DNA of 59,625 bases from Bacillus salacetis (GCF_003581585.1 NZ_QXIR01000030.1:1-59625), one strand, 5' to 3'. Positions 47,840 through 57,640 are shown, counted from the first letter of the stretch. Numbers and translations are program-made. The notes: generated from the letters alone by a model not told the origin.

Positions 47840-48029
47840 TGCTCTTTTCGTAAACTTTGTTGCTATTCAATATGAATTTCAAATAATATCCTGGTAAATC
47901 GCCGTAAAAACCATGGTAAGCAGGAAAGAAAAGTGGTGCTCTTTCTTTATTGAGAGTAAAATCTCGGAATGCAGGGGAAAATCCGTCACTTGGGATTTTT
48001 CCAAAAGCAACAAAAATGCGAAAGCCGCC
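47840..48029 (+). mobile_element. MITE copy 5 (~190 bp, diverged), followed by a solo terminus
   Basis: Same family and orientation, starting directly after the speD terminator T run; the right end (GAAAGCCGCC) is diverged and no target duplication is seen. Immediately after it, 48040-48066 (GGCTCTGTTAGTTAATATTG...) resembles the left terminus of a related element, suggesting a nested or truncated neighbour. Confidence 0.8.
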
Positions 48030-48271
48030 ATTATATATAGGCTCTGTTAGTTAATATTGTTGTTATTCCCATTGGATGACTGGTGATTCTATTCAGGCTG
48101 AAGGTATGCCTGGCTATCAAGAAAGCAATTTGCATTCCTTCTTTAAGAAGTGAATGCTTTTTTTAACTGAAGAATTTAGGTACAATAAGTACAGGAATGT
48201 TTTTCGGAAAAATATATGAAAGTCTCTGAAAAGAATTGGCGAGACTTAATGAAGATCGCGGGGGAAAGAAC

Positions 48272-48646
48272 TTGGGAGTATTTTCATCCATAATGACTAT
48301 ATTTAAATCAGACATCGAAACATCTGATTCAACTGCAGATAAGCAACTGAAAACACATTATTACAAATCTGCCCAGGATAAAGTTTTCCAGGCTGTGCTC
48401 GATTTGTTTTCATCGAGTGATTACAAGGTCATAGGCGAGTCAAGGGAACGCGGTGAAGTGACGGCGGAAAAAAGAGGATTCCCTGGATATTTTATCGTGG
48501 TAACTTCTATTAATGTGGCACCATTTGAGTCAGCCGTGGATTTTAAAATCAGTGCCGAGAAGAAGATACCGGGCTCCTATCCAAAAATGAGGCAGGAAAT
48601 CATTTCTCACTATAATGTATTGGACAGCAGACTGAAAAGGGTATAA
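48272..48646 (+). CDS. Conserved cytosolic protein of unknown function upstream of nrdR
   Basis: A 124-aa soluble protein; similar proteins occur in this position in other Bacillaceae. It is mixed alpha/beta with KTHYYKSAQDKVFQAVLDLF, GESRERGEVTAEKRGFPGYF and AVDFKISAEKKIPGSYPKM. No catalytic motif is recognisable. I prefer the TTG at 48272 (GGGGGAAAG upstream) over the TTG-initiated longer frame from 48236. No role can be assigned. Confidence 0.75.
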   Translation: MGVFSSIMTIFKSDIETSDSTADKQLKTHYYKSAQDKVFQAVLDLFSSSDYKVIGESRERGEVTAEKRGFPGYFIVVTSINVAPFESAVDFKISAEKKIPGSYPKMRQEIISHYNVLDSRLKRV

Positions 48647-48741
48647 ATTCCAGCTTGTGAATACAGGCTCAATTTTATATTATTTAAGTAGAGTAAGAAT
48701 GAAACAGTCCGACTGTTACAATGAATACCGGAGCTGATATT

Positions 48742-49197
48742 ATGAAATGTCCATCATGTAAATATAATGGAACCAGAGTTGTGGATTCCCGTCCGGTTGA
48801 TGAAGGACGCTCGATCAGGAGAAGGCGTGAGTGTGAGGTGTGTTCTTACCGGTTTACCACATTTGAAAAGGTGGAGGAATTTCCTCTTATTGTGGTTAAG
48901 AAGGAAGGAACACGTGAAGAATTCAGCCGCGAAAAGATGCTGAGGGGGCTTATTAAAGCGTGTGAAAAACGCCCGGTATCCCTGGATACGTTGGACAGCA
49001 TTACCGGCGATATTGAAAAAGAACTAAGAAATGAAGGTTCTTCAGAGGTTCAATCCGAAAAGATCGGTGAACTTGTGATGGACAGGCTGGCCAAGGTGGA
49101 TGAGGTTGCGTATGTTCGTTTCGCCTCGGTTTACCGCCAGTTTAAAGACATCAATGTGTTTATAGATGAATTAAAGGATTTAATAAAAAAAGACTGA
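48742..49197 (+). CDS. nrdR: Ribonucleotide reductase regulator NrdR
   Basis: A 151-aa ATP/dATP-sensing repressor of ribonucleotide reductase genes. N-terminal zinc ribbon [18 protein letters not shown] and [14 protein letters not shown] (Cys at 3, 6, 31, 34); ATP-cone domain from about 49 ([19 protein letters not shown]). The ATG at 48742 follows CGGAG; the ATG at 48721 lacks an RBS. Followed by dnaB and dnaI, the conserved Bacillus arrangement. Confidence 0.96.
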   Translation: MKCPSCKYNGTRVVDSRPVDEGRSIRRRRECEVCSYRFTTFEKVEEFPLIVVKKEGTREEFSREKMLRGLIKACEKRPVSLDTLDSITGDIEKELRNEGSSEVQSEKIGELVMDRLAKVDEVAYVRFASVYRQFKDINVFIDELKDLIKKD

Positions 49198-49277
49198 CTT
49201 TGTTTGAGCTGAGGGACAACCTGGCTCTTTTTCTCTTTATTGCAAGTCATTGTTTTTGAAAGGTAAGGGAGAGCAGA

Positions 49278-50669
49278 ATGATGAATCATTGGAATAAAAT
49301 TCAGCCTGTCGACCGGTATACGGTTTGCTTAAACGGCATCATCCAGGAATATGAACGGAAAGCGGTCACCTTCTTGTACCAGCCCTTGATAGGACCGGTA
49401 TGCTTCAGTTTATACATGACATTATTAAACGAAGTAGAAGAATACAGGTTGAATTCGGAACAGTCTACACATTATCATTTGATGAATTTTCTTTCTTCCA
49501 ATTTACCGGATATTTACCAAGCCCGTTTGAAATTAGAAGGAATCGGGCTGTTGAAAACGTACGTAAAACAAGAAGGCGATCCCAGGGAGTTTATCTATGA
49601 GGTACAGCCGCCTCTTTCACCGCAGCAATTCTTTACTGACGGGATGCTGAATGTCTATCTTTTTCGGAAAATCGGTAAGACTCACTTTAATCGGTTAAAG
49701 AAATTTTTCTGTGATGAAGAAGCGGACTATACCGACTATCAAGAAGTCACCAGGTCCTTTCAGGACGTTTACGCTTCAAGTCAATCCATCAACTTGCTTG
49801 ATGAGGATGCAGAAAAGGAAAGCTCCCTGGCTTCCAGCCAAAAGTTTACAAATCCCCAGAGTCCTGCAGGGGTTCCGGTCGATACCATCGACTTTGATTT
49901 CGACCTTCTGCTTGCCGGGCTTTCGCAGAATATGGTTCCTAGACGGGCTTTTACAGCACCTGTCAAAGAGACTGTCGCGAAGCTGAGCTGCCTGTACAGT
50001 ATAAATCCGCTGCAAATGAAAAATGTGATACTCAGCGCTTTAACTGAAGATGATGATATCAATATCGAAGAACTCAGGAAAGCGGCGAGGGATTGGTATC
50101 AGCTTCAGAATGGGGGAGATCCCCTTCCTGATCTGCAGCCGAAAATCCAGAAGGTCCAAGCCTCTTCCGATAAGCAGCCTGCGTCAAAAGAAGAAGAGTT
50201 GATCCAATACTTGGAAATCACATCCCCTACAGATGTTCTCAAAGATATCTCAGGTGGAATCGAACCGGCGAAAAGTGATTTGAAGGCTATCGAGGAAGTC
50301 ATGTTTTCGAAGAAACTGTCCACAGGCGTCACTAATGTCCTATTGCAGTATGTCCTGCTGAAGACAGATATGAAGCTGACAAAAGGATATATGGAGAAGA
50401 TCGCTTCGCATTGGGTCCGGAAGAAGGTAACGACTGCACAGGAAGCGATGAATCTTGCAAAAAAAGAACACAGACAGTATCTGGAGTGGGCTGAAGGAAA
50501 AAAAGAGAATACTAAGAAAAGTTACAAGAAACCGGTGCGAACGGAAAAGCTTCCGGATTGGTTTGAAGAAAAACCGCCTGAGGAAGATGAAAAATCTGGT
50601 CAAAGCACCTCTGAATTTGAAGAACAAAGACGCAAGCTTGAAGAAAAGCTGAAGAAATATCGAAAGTAG
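49278..50669 (+). CDS. dnaB: Replication initiation and membrane attachment protein DnaB
   Basis: Primosomal protein of low-GC Gram-positives, not the replicative helicase. It acts with DnaD and DnaI at oriC and at restart sites to load the helicase. 463 aa. The N-terminal winged-helix DDBH1 region has VTFLYQPLIGPVCFSLYMTL; the C-terminal DDBH2 region has MFSKKLSTGVTNVLLQYVLL and ASHWVRKKVTTAQEAM. The charged tail is Lys/Glu rich. Start at 49278 (ATGATG; the second ATG is equally possible) with GGGAGAG upstream. Forms an operon with dnaI. Confidence 0.95.
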   Translation: MMNHWNKIQPVDRYTVCLNGIIQEYERKAVTFLYQPLIGPVCFSLYMTLLNEVEEYRLNSEQSTHYHLMNFLSSNLPDIYQARLKLEGIGLLKTYVKQEGDPREFIYEVQPPLSPQQFFTDGMLNVYLFRKIGKTHFNRLKKFFCDEEADYTDYQEVTRSFQDVYASSQSINLLDEDAEKESSLASSQKFTNPQSPAGVPVDTIDFDFDLLLAGLSQNMVPRRAFTAPVKETVAKLSCLYSINPLQMKNVILSALTEDDDINIEELRKAARDWYQLQNGGDPLPDLQPKIQKVQASSDKQPASKEEELIQYLEITSPTDVLKDISGGIEPAKSDLKAIEEVMFSKKLSTGVTNVLLQYVLLKTDMKLTKGYMEKIASHWVRKKVTTAQEAMNLAKKEHRQYLEWAEGKKENTKKSYKKPVRTEKLPDWFEEKPPEEDEKSGQSTSEFEEQRRKLEEKLKKYRK

Positions 50670-50679
50670 GTGGCTAAGA

Positions 50680-51612
50680 GTGGAACCCATCAACCATACA
50701 CTGAAGAAACTGGCCGGGTCACAGGCCTTTAAAGAAAGATACGAAAAGATGAGGCGGGAGATTCTGCAGGACGACTATGTTAAGCATTTCCTCGAACACA
50801 ATCAAGGAAATGTCACGAGGACAATGATTGATAACAGCATGGTGAAATTATACGAATACATCTCACAAAGCAAGCAGTGTGTCGATTGTCCCAGCCTCGG
50901 TCAATGCAGGAACATGATGAAAGGCTATGATCCGCATCTTGTCATCAGAGGGAGCCTGATTGATATTGAGTATCACATCTGCCCCCGTAAAGAAATGGAT
51001 GATGAGAAACGAAGATCAGAGAAGCTTATAAAGAGCCTCTACGTACCAAAAGATATACTGCTGGCCTCATTTTCAAATATAGATCTTGATTCGCCGGGGA
51101 GGCTGGAAGCGGTCGACCTTGCCAATGAATTTGTTGAGAACTATGAAGCAGGCAAGGCTCAAAAGGGCCTTTATCTGCATGGGAAATTCGGAGTCGGAAA
51201 ATCGTATCTTCTGGGAGCAATCGCTAATCAGCTTGCTGAAAATAAGGTTTCCTCCCTTCTGGTGTATATGCCGGAGTTTGTCCGGGAGATGAAACAGTCC
51301 CTTAGTGATCATTCAATGGATGAAAAGCTAGATGCTGTCAAGAAGGCTCCCGTACTGATGCTGGATGATATAGGTGCCGAAACCATGTCAAGCTGGGTAA
51401 GGGACGAGATACTTGGGACGATCCTGCAATTCCGCATGCTGGAGAACCTCCCTACCTTCTTCACCTCAAACTTTGATTATGACGGCTTAAAGCATCACCT
51501 GACATACTCCCAGCGGGGAGAAGAGGAAAAGATGAAGGCAGCTCGTATTATGGAAAGAATCAAGTACCTGACAAAGCCCGTCCTGCTGGATGGAACCAAT
51601 AGGAGAGAATAG
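50680..51612 (+). CDS. dnaI: Primosomal helicase loader DnaI
   Basis: A 310-aa AAA+ ATPase that loads the replicative helicase DnaC. N-terminal zinc-binding, helicase-contacting domain (Cys and His in QCVDCPSLGQCRNM and YHICPRK). AAA+ core: Walker A GKFGVGKSYLL (about residues 168-178), Walker B VLMLDDIGAE, sensor FFTSNFD. GTG start at 50680 with AGGTGG upstream, 10 bp after dnaB. Terminator follows. Confidence 0.96.
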   Translation: MEPINHTLKKLAGSQAFKERYEKMRREILQDDYVKHFLEHNQGNVTRTMIDNSMVKLYEYISQSKQCVDCPSLGQCRNMMKGYDPHLVIRGSLIDIEYHICPRKEMDDEKRRSEKLIKSLYVPKDILLASFSNIDLDSPGRLEAVDLANEFVENYEAGKAQKGLYLHGKFGVGKSYLLGAIANQLAENKVSSLLVYMPEFVREMKQSLSDHSMDEKLDAVKKAPVLMLDDIGAETMSSWVRDEILGTILQFRMLENLPTFFTSNFDYDGLKHHLTYSQRGEEEKMKAARIMERIKYLTKPVLLDGTNRRE

Positions 51613-51616
51613 AAGC

Positions 51617-51640
51617 AGGAGATTATTTCCTGCTTTTTTA
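51617..51640 (+). terminator. dnaBI terminator
   Basis: Stem AAGCAGGA / TCCTGCTT followed by TTTT. Confidence 0.85.
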
Positions 51641-51885
51641 TATGGAAGCAGGGAAATCATTAGTTGATTTCCTCCTCTTCTTGCCAAGCGCCCGACACCA
51701 AGTGGCGTGCAGTGAGCCGCCTGGTGGGGCCGTTCAACTTATAACTCCAGAAGAAATACTATCTCATTTGTATACACAGCAAATCTTAAATGCTTTTTGA
51801 ATGAATTTCGGACTAGCCACTTCTAATTTGTCCCAGCTCCCCATATATATAAATCAGGGATTTGGCTTTAAAGGGGGGAGCGGGT

Positions 51886-52746
51886 TTGTTTGAAATGATT
51901 TTCAAACAAAATGGAGACGCAAGAAATCTCCAAAAGTTCTTAGAGAAAGAATCGTGTGCCACGTTGCTCCACGAAACTCTTTTTCAAAATCAAAAGCATT
52001 ATATCGTTTCAATTAAGAAGCAGCAGAATAACCAAAACATCTTAGACGGACTGTTCTGTTTCATTATGAATGTCAAACGGCTGGAATGGGCTTCCTATAT
52101 TTTGGCGGAATACTACTTTTATAAAGATCCGCATGAACAGGAACAAATATTGACAATCATTGGTGAGATGCTCTCTGGTGACAGGGAGGAATTGACCAGT
52201 TTGATGAATGATTGGAATGAAACCGAATTTCTTAAAGGAAACCTGGTTAGTTTAATGGAGAATAATGAGCCGGTCCATTTCGATTCCTTTGTGAAATTTC
52301 GGCTGAAGGCCCTTCATGAACGAATGGTTTTGTATGTTGAAAAGGCTATAGATGAATATAAATTGGAGCAGGACTACCAGATGTTTGTCCAGATGCTTAG
52401 GGATTATCTGGCCAGTAAAAACGAACAGCAAACCTGCATTCATTTATACTTTTCAAACAGTGACTTATTGTTTTTTAACGCGGAATTGAAAGAGATGAAA
52501 CGAAACGAATTGTTCAGTGTTGTGGATAAAAGGCTTTTGACGAACCACCCTGTCTATGTAGACTCTTATACAATTGCCCCGCTGCTCTCAATGGCACCAA
52601 AGCAGATCAATGTTTACTGCAGTGAACCCGAATTGAAATTGATTCGAACCATAGAAAATATATTCGAAGAGCGGGTCAGGATCCTGCCATTATCGGCTTT
52701 CCCGGGGAATGTCCATCCAGCCATCCCGGATGCTGCCAACGAATAG
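51886..52746 (+). CDS. ytxC: Putative sporulation protein YtxC
   Basis: A 286-aa soluble protein of the YtxC family, found in spore-formers with no known biochemical role. It is largely helical; EWASYILAEYYFYKD, FKLEQDYQMFVQML-type helices and LLTNHPVYVDSYTIAPLL are recognisable blocks. I choose the TTG at 51886, 5 nt after AAGGGGGGAG; the ATG at 51895 is the alternative and the ATG at 51862 would lie before the RBS. In B. subtilis ytxB lies between dnaI and ytxC; here that slot is only a ~245-bp gap without a gene. Confidence 0.85.
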   Translation: MFEMIFKQNGDARNLQKFLEKESCATLLHETLFQNQKHYIVSIKKQQNNQNILDGLFCFIMNVKRLEWASYILAEYYFYKDPHEQEQILTIIGEMLSGDREELTSLMNDWNETEFLKGNLVSLMENNEPVHFDSFVKFRLKALHERMVLYVEKAIDEYKLEQDYQMFVQMLRDYLASKNEQQTCIHLYFSNSDLLFFNAELKEMKRNELFSVVDKRLLTNHPVYVDSYTIAPLLSMAPKQINVYCSEPELKLIRTIENIFEERVRILPLSAFPGNVHPAIPDAANE

Positions 52747-52766
52747 CAAATTTTGCAGCGATACGC

Positions 52767-52795
52767 TTGATTTTCCTCATCTAACCGACTATAAT
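52767..52795 (+). promoter_or_regulatory. thrS promoter
   Basis: TTGATT (52767-52772), 17-nt spacer, TATAAT (52790-52795), just after the ytxC stop. Start point about 52802, giving a leader of nearly 790 nt. Confidence 0.8.
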
Positions 52796-52831
52796 TACCT
52801 ACATATTAACTTCATATACCAAGGTTTTGAT

Positions 52832-53530
52832 GAGGACAAAAGTATTCAAAAACGGTTCACAGAGAGGGAAGCAGCGGCTGGAACTTCCCAATACGATTGA
52901 AATACTTACCGCCTCTGAACTTCAACCAGGAAAACGAACAAGGCCCGGAGCGTATCTAAATACGTGAGGAGCCGAACGAGCGAAGTCGACGCGGAAATTC
53001 GCCCGCGAACCCCCATCTCTGACGAACGAGAAGCAAGAAGTTCAAGGAGAAGAGGGAGAGAGGCCCGGAGCGTATCTAAATACGTGAGGAGCCGAACGAG
53101 TGAAGTCGACGCAGAAATTCGCCGGCGACCCCCCATCTCTGACGAACGAGAAGCAAGAAGTTCAAAGAGAAGAGGGAGAGAGGCCCGGAGCGTATCTAAA
53201 TACGTGAGGAGCCGAACGAGCGAAGTCGACGCAGAAATTCGCCGGCGACCCCCCATCTCTGACGAACGAGAAGCAAGAAGTTCAAGGAGAAGAGGGAGAG
53301 AGGCCCGGAGCGTATCTAAATACGTGAGGAGCCGAACGAGTGAAGTCGACGCGGAAATTCGCCGCTTATCGTTCGTCAGTATTGGTTGACGGCAGCAGCC
53401 GTTATATGATCCGGAGTCATTTGTACTCATTAATCATCATTAATGAACAAATGAGAAGTTGGGTGGAACCACGAGAAACTAATTTAGCAAACCTCGTCCC
53501 TTCATTTATTGAAGGGGCTGGGTTTTTTTA
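52832..53530 (+). promoter_or_regulatory. Threonyl-tRNA T-box leader of thrS, interrupted by a tandem repeat
   Basis: Stem I spans 52832-52915: base GAGG / CCTC, AGTATT / AATACT stem, K-turn sequence ACAGAGAGGG, distal GGGAA / TTCCC hairpin and specifier ACC (52908-52910), a threonine codon. The antiterminator T-box GGGTGGAACCACG is at 53461-53473. A long hairpin TCATTTGT...TCATTAAT / ATTAATGA..ACAAATGA precedes it (about 53415-53453). The terminator is stem CCCTTCA / TGAAGGG with a T run (53497-53527). Between stem I and the antiterminator side lies the 120-bp repeat array. Uncharged tRNA-Thr should allow read-through into thrS. Confidence 0.88.
52941..53364. repeat. 120-bp tandem repeat, 3.5 copies, inside the thrS T-box
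   Basis: Copies start at 52941, 53061, 53181 and 53301 (last partial), >95 percent alike by eye, starting AGGCCCGGAGCGTATC. Each has a small hairpin CGTAT / ATACG. Because 120 is a multiple of three, spurious open frames of about 140-175 codons run through on both strands. The sequence is GC-rich compared with the neighbourhood. Confidence 0.95.
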
Positions 53531-53588
53531 TTTTCTAAAAAAGCCGCCATCACTGGACAAAACTTACTAATTAAGGAGGAAAATCATT

Positions 53589-55520
53589 ATGTCAGAAGCA
53601 TTGAAAATCACTTTCCCTGATGGAAACGCAAAGGAATTTCCAAAGGGAACAACAACTGAAGAAATTGCTTCTTCCATCAGTTCAGGACTGAAGAAAAAAG
53701 CATTGGCCGGCAAAATCAACGGCAAACTTATAGATCTTAGAACGCCAATCAAAGAAGACGGCGCAATTGAAATTGTCACACCTGACCATGAGGATGCTTT
53801 GGAAACCCTTCGGCACAGTACTGCCCACTTGATGGCGCAGGCAGTCAAAAGATTGTATCCTGATGCGAAATTGGGAATCGGTCCTGTGATCGAAGGCGGC
53901 TTCTACTACGATATCGATACGGAGCATTCCATTACATCCGAGGACTTGCCGAAGATTGAAAAAGAAATGAAGAAAATCTCTGAATCGAATCTTGAGGTTG
54001 TGAGAAAAGATGTCAGCCGTGATGAAGCTCAGAGAATGTATGAAGAAGTTGGCGATGAATATAAGATTGAACTTCTTGAGGCCATCCCTGAAGACGAGCA
54101 AGTCTCTATTTATGAGCAGGGTGACTTCTTTGACCTTTGCCGGGGAATCCATGTCCCGTCAACAGGTAAAATCAAAGAGTTTAAACTGTTAAGTGTAGCT
54201 GGTGCATATTGGCGCGGAAACAGCGACAACAAAATGCTTCAGCGCATTTATGGAACAGCCTTCTTCAAAAAAGAAGATTTAAAAGAGCATTTGCGTCTGC
54301 TTGAGGAAGCGAAAGAGCGTGACCACCGCAAAATCGGGAAAGAATTGAACCTGTTCATGAACTCTCAGAAAGTCGGACAAGGGCTGCCGATGTGGCTGCC
54401 AAAAGGCGCGACAATCCGCCGCATCATCGAGCGTTATATTGTCGATAAGGAAGAAAAGCTCGGTTACGACCATGTTTACACTCCTGTCATGGGAAGCGTT
54501 GATTTATATAAAACAAGCGGCCACTGGGATCATTACCAGGAGAACATGTTCCCTGTCATGGATATGGATAATGAACAATTGGTTCTTCGCCCGATGAACT
54601 GCCCGCACCATATGATGATTTACAAAAACAGCATTCACAGCTATCGTGAACTGCCGATCCGGATTGCCGAACTAGGGACAATGCACCGTTATGAGATGTC
54701 AGGTGCACTTTCAGGGCTTCAGCGTGTAAGAGGCATGACTCTGAATGATGCCCACCTGTTTGTCCGCCCAGACCAAATCAAGGAAGAGTTCAAACGGGTA
54801 GTCCGCCTCGTGCTTGAAGTCTATAAGGATTTTGATCTGAATGACTATTCCTTCAGGCTTTCCTATAGAGATCCGCAGGATACTGAAAAGTATTTTGATG
54901 ATGATGAAATGTGGGAAAGAGCACAGGCAATGCTGAAAGAAGCAATGGACGAAATGGAAATCGACTATTTTGAAGCAGAAGGCGAAGCAGCATTCTACGG
55001 TCCTAAATTGGATGTACAAGTGAAAACAGCGCTGGGCAAAGAAGAGACGCTTTCCACAGTGCAGCTGGACTTCCTGCTTCCTGAGCGCTTTGACTTAACA
55101 TATATCGGGGAAGACGGAAAACATCACCGCCCGGTTGTCATCCATCGTGGAGTAGTATCGACAATGGAACGTTTTGTTGCATTCCTGATTGAAGAATATA
55201 AAGGGGCATTCCCGACATGGCTGGCTCCGGTTCAGGTCCAGGTGATCCCTGTTTCACCTGACGTGCATTTTGATTATGCGAAAAAAGTGCAGGAAGATCT
55301 TCAAGCGCAAGGGCTGCGTGTCGAGCTTGACAGCCGTGATGAAAAAATCGGCTACAAGATCCGTGAAGCACAGATGAGCAAAATCCCATACATGCTGGTT
55401 GTAGGGGATAATGAAATCGAAGAAGAAGCCGTCAATGTACGAAAATATGGTGAGCAAAATTCAGAGACAGTACCATTATCCGAGTTCATTCAAAAAGTGA
55501 CAGAAGAAGTAAATCGCTGA
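53589..55520 (+). CDS. thrS: Threonyl-tRNA synthetase
   Basis: A 643-aa class II synthetase that charges tRNA-Thr. Domains: TGS (~1-62, [16 protein letters not shown]), editing domain (~70-220) with [18 protein letters not shown] and the HxxxH plus Cys editing site ([10 protein letters not shown]), catalytic core with zinc ligands in [15 protein letters not shown], motif 2 [20 protein letters not shown] and motif 3 [19 protein letters not shown], and the anticodon-binding domain (~545-640). AAGGAGG precedes the ATG. Controlled by the upstream T-box. Confidence 0.97.
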   Translation: MSEALKITFPDGNAKEFPKGTTTEEIASSISSGLKKKALAGKINGKLIDLRTPIKEDGAIEIVTPDHEDALETLRHSTAHLMAQAVKRLYPDAKLGIGPVIEGGFYYDIDTEHSITSEDLPKIEKEMKKISESNLEVVRKDVSRDEAQRMYEEVGDEYKIELLEAIPEDEQVSIYEQGDFFDLCRGIHVPSTGKIKEFKLLSVAGAYWRGNSDNKMLQRIYGTAFFKKEDLKEHLRLLEEAKERDHRKIGKELNLFMNSQKVGQGLPMWLPKGATIRRIIERYIVDKEEKLGYDHVYTPVMGSVDLYKTSGHWDHYQENMFPVMDMDNEQLVLRPMNCPHHMMIYKNSIHSYRELPIRIAELGTMHRYEMSGALSGLQRVRGMTLNDAHLFVRPDQIKEEFKRVVRLVLEVYKDFDLNDYSFRLSYRDPQDTEKYFDDDEMWERAQAMLKEAMDEMEIDYFEAEGEAAFYGPKLDVQVKTALGKEETLSTVQLDFLLPERFDLTYIGEDGKHHRPVVIHRGVVSTMERFVAFLIEEYKGAFPTWLAPVQVQVIPVSPDVHFDYAKKVQEDLQAQGLRVELDSRDEKIGYKIREAQMSKIPYMLVVGDNEIEEEAVNVRKYGEQNSETVPLSEFIQKVTEEVNR

Positions 55521-55526
55521 TAGACA

Positions 55527-55563
55527 AAGAAGGCCGCACCTGGATGAACAGGTGCGGCCTTCA
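55527..55563. terminator. Terminator between thrS and the lipoprotein gene
   Basis: A perfect stem GAAGGCCGCACCTG / CAGGTGCGGCCTTC shared by the convergent genes; the T tract is weak. Confidence 0.8.
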
Positions 55564-55577
55564 ATCTAACTAAACAA

Positions 55578-56039
55578 TCAGGAGTTTTCGATTGTAAACT
55601 GTTTTTCCCCTCCATCAGTGAAATCAACTTCCAGTTCAATCTTTTTGTAATCTTCCCTCAGTCCAAATGCATCGACCAATTGCTGAGCAACTTCTTCATC
55701 CGGTGTATCCTCGTTAAAATCCAGTTTATCGAAAGCGGGTTTTATCTCGCCGAAAGCCAAACTGTCATCTTCGGCATCGTATTCTTTATCAGTGAGTTTA
55801 TCCGTTATATCGACATCCTGGCCATCGCCTTGCTTCTCATATTCAACAGCATATGCTTCTTCAAGATCGGGATAATCCACTTCTAAATCGAAATAATCGT
55901 ATGCAATCACATTGTCCGCTTCCTCCTCCGTCAGATTTCCTTCCTGGTCGGGGTTTTGCCCTTCTTCAGACGAGTCCTGGCAGGCTCCTAACATTAGCGT
56001 TAAAGAAAGCGCGGTACCGGCGGTGAAAAGTCTATTCAA
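55578..56039 (-). CDS. YusW-like lipoprotein
   Basis: A 153-aa secreted lipoprotein: signal peptide MNRLFTAGTALSLTLMLGAC with lipobox LGAC, an acidic linker (SSEEGQNPDQEGNLTEEE), then a domain starting IAYDYFDLEVDYPDLEEAYA that resembles the YusW-like family. Very acidic overall. Function unknown. TTG start at 56039, with AAAGGAG 8 nt upstream; the TTG at 56063 would precede that RBS. Convergent with thrS and divergent from infC. Confidence 0.75.
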   Translation of the reverse strand: MNRLFTAGTALSLTLMLGACQDSSEEGQNPDQEGNLTEEEADNVIAYDYFDLEVDYPDLEEAYAVEYEKQGDGQDVDITDKLTDKEYDAEDDSLAFGEIKPAFDKLDFNEDTPDEEVAQQLVDAFGLREDYKKIELEVDFTDGGEKQFTIENS

Positions 56040-56176
56040 AAAAAACACTCCTTTGATAATCAATAGTACTAATCTTTAGCACAAATTATTATTTTTCAAA
56101 CATTTTTATAAGAAACCTGTTGCGTTATGCACCGACTTTTGATAATATAATTCTTGTTGCAAAGGAAAGCGATCAT

Positions 56177-56205
56177 TTGACAGTGAAAACTGGTTATGAT
56201 ATAGT
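56177..56205 (+). promoter_or_regulatory. infC-rpmI-rplT promoter
   Basis: TTGACA (56177-56182), 17-nt spacer, TATAGT (56200-56205), a strong sigma-A promoter as expected for a ribosomal protein operon. Confidence 0.85.
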
Positions 56206-56211
56206 ACTAAG

Positions 56212-56362
56212 GTAATTGAATACAGTTTGCGGTAAAGAAGAGGCTACCCGCTTCTCACCTGATTGACGCACTAGGCAGTTGGCAGGTTTTACGAAATGTA
56301 CTTATGACGTTTAACGTCTTATTGATGCGGGTGTGCTATTGTGCCACCGGCGTTTTTTTATG
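56212..56362 (+). promoter_or_regulatory. Ribosomal protein L20 leader (autoregulatory attenuator)
   Basis: The leader holds the characteristic AGAAGAGG...ACCCGCTTCTCACC region and the GATTGACGC block, followed after about 70 nt by GATGCGGGTGTG and a terminator-like CACCGGCG plus seven T (56344-56359). In B. subtilis, L20 binds this RNA and causes premature termination when in excess. Confidence 0.85.
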
Positions 56363-56460
56363 GCTTAAATTCAATAAACCATTCTGGCCCTGCAGGTATT
56401 TGCTCTATGCGGATCTTGCCCAAACGATGTATTCTCAAAAAACCTTGGAGGTGTCTGACT

Positions 56461-56976
56461 ATTAGCAAAGACATGTTCGTTAACGAAGGCATACGTGCTC
56501 GTGAAATCCGTCTGATTGATCAAAACGGTGAGCAGCTTGGAATCAAATCCAAAAATGAAGCGTTGGAAATCGCTGGTCGTGTGAATCTTGATCTTGTATT
56601 GGTTGCTCCGAATGCAAAACCGCCAGTGGGCCGTATCATGGACCACGGCAAGTATAAGTTCGAGCAGCAAAAGAAAGAGAAAGAAGCTCGCAAAAACCAG
56701 AAAATCATCAATTTGAAAGAGGTTCGTCTGAGCCCCGGCATCGAAGAACATGATTTCAATACAAAGCTTCGCAATGCTCGCAAGTTCCTTGAAAAAGGGG
56801 ACAAAGTCAAAGCTTCCATCCGCTTTAAAGGCCGTGCCATCACTCATAAAGAGATTGGTCAACGCGTCTTGGATCGTTTCTCTGAAGCCTGCAAAGATGT
56901 AGCTACAGTAGAATCGAAGCCAAAGATGGAAGGACGCAGTATGTTCTTAGTATTAGCACCAACTAATGAAAAGTAA
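56461..56976 (+). CDS. infC: Translation initiation factor IF-3
   Basis: A 171-aa factor that binds the 30S subunit, checks start-codon pairing and prevents subunit joining. The N-terminal domain has [20 protein letters not shown]; the linker is [20 protein letters not shown]; the C-terminal domain has [20 protein letters not shown]. The start is the rare ATT at 56461 with TTGGAGGTG 7 nt upstream; such start codons are discriminated against by IF-3 itself, giving feedback. The frame stays open to 56341 but has no initiation signal there. First gene of infC-rpmI-rplT. Confidence 0.95.
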   Translation: MSKDMFVNEGIRAREIRLIDQNGEQLGIKSKNEALEIAGRVNLDLVLVAPNAKPPVGRIMDHGKYKFEQQKKEKEARKNQKIINLKEVRLSPGIEEHDFNTKLRNARKFLEKGDKVKASIRFKGRAITHKEIGQRVLDRFSEACKDVATVESKPKMEGRSMFLVLAPTNEK

Positions 56977-57195
<219 letters not shown>

Positions 57196-57232
57196 AATCG
57201 AATTGGATCTACCACACTAGGAGGGAAATAAT

Positions 57233-57592
57233 ATGCCACGTGTAAAAGGCGGTACAGTAACACGCAGACGTCGCAAAAGAGTTCTTAAATTAGCAAAAGG
57301 ATTTTTCGGATCAAAACATACATTATACAAAGTAGCTAACCAGCAGGTTATGAAATCTTATATGTATGCTTACCGCGATCGTCGCCAGAAAAAGCGCGAC
57401 TTCCGTAAGCTTTGGATCACTCGTATCAATGCAGCTGCACGCATGAACGGTCTTTCTTACAGCCGCATGATGCATGGTCTTAAACTTGCAGGTATCGAAG
57501 TAAACCGTAAGATGCTTGCTGATCTTGCTGTAAACGACGAAAAAGCATTTGCTCAATTAGCAGAAGCTGCAAAATCCCAAAACAACAAGTAA
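57233..57592 (+). CDS. rplT: 50S ribosomal protein L20
   Basis: A 119-aa basic protein ([20 protein letters not shown], ending in the [10 protein letters not shown] tail). Early assembly protein of the large subunit and the repressor of its own operon through the leader RNA. AGGAGGG precedes the ATG. Last gene of the operon. Confidence 0.98.
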   Translation: MPRVKGGTVTRRRRKRVLKLAKGFFGSKHTLYKVANQQVMKSYMYAYRDRRQKKRDFRKLWITRINAAARMNGLSYSRMMHGLKLAGIEVNRKMLADLAVNDEKAFAQLAEAAKSQNNK

Positions 57593-57603
57593 TATTGTTG
57601 GTC

Positions 57604-57640
57604 AAAGCCATTCTCTTTGGAGAGTGGCTTTTTTTGATTG
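57604..57640 (+). terminator. infC-rpmI-rplT terminator
   Basis: Stem AAAGCCATTCTCT / AGAGTGGCTTT followed by TTTTT. Confidence 0.92.

Noticed and set aside
46884..48029. Composite transposon carrying speD
   Set aside because: speD is in its normal chromosomal context, both MITEs abut terminators, and no outer target duplication is visible.
52906..53430. Open frames of 141 (plus) and 174 (minus) codons in the 120-bp repeat
   Set aside because: The period is a multiple of three so any stop-free frame stays open; the region is the transcribed T-box leader of thrS.
56341..56460. Longer infC starting at 56341
   Set aside because: No RBS, and the upstream part overlaps the terminator of the L20 leader; the ATT at 56461 has an ideal RBS and homologous N-terminus.
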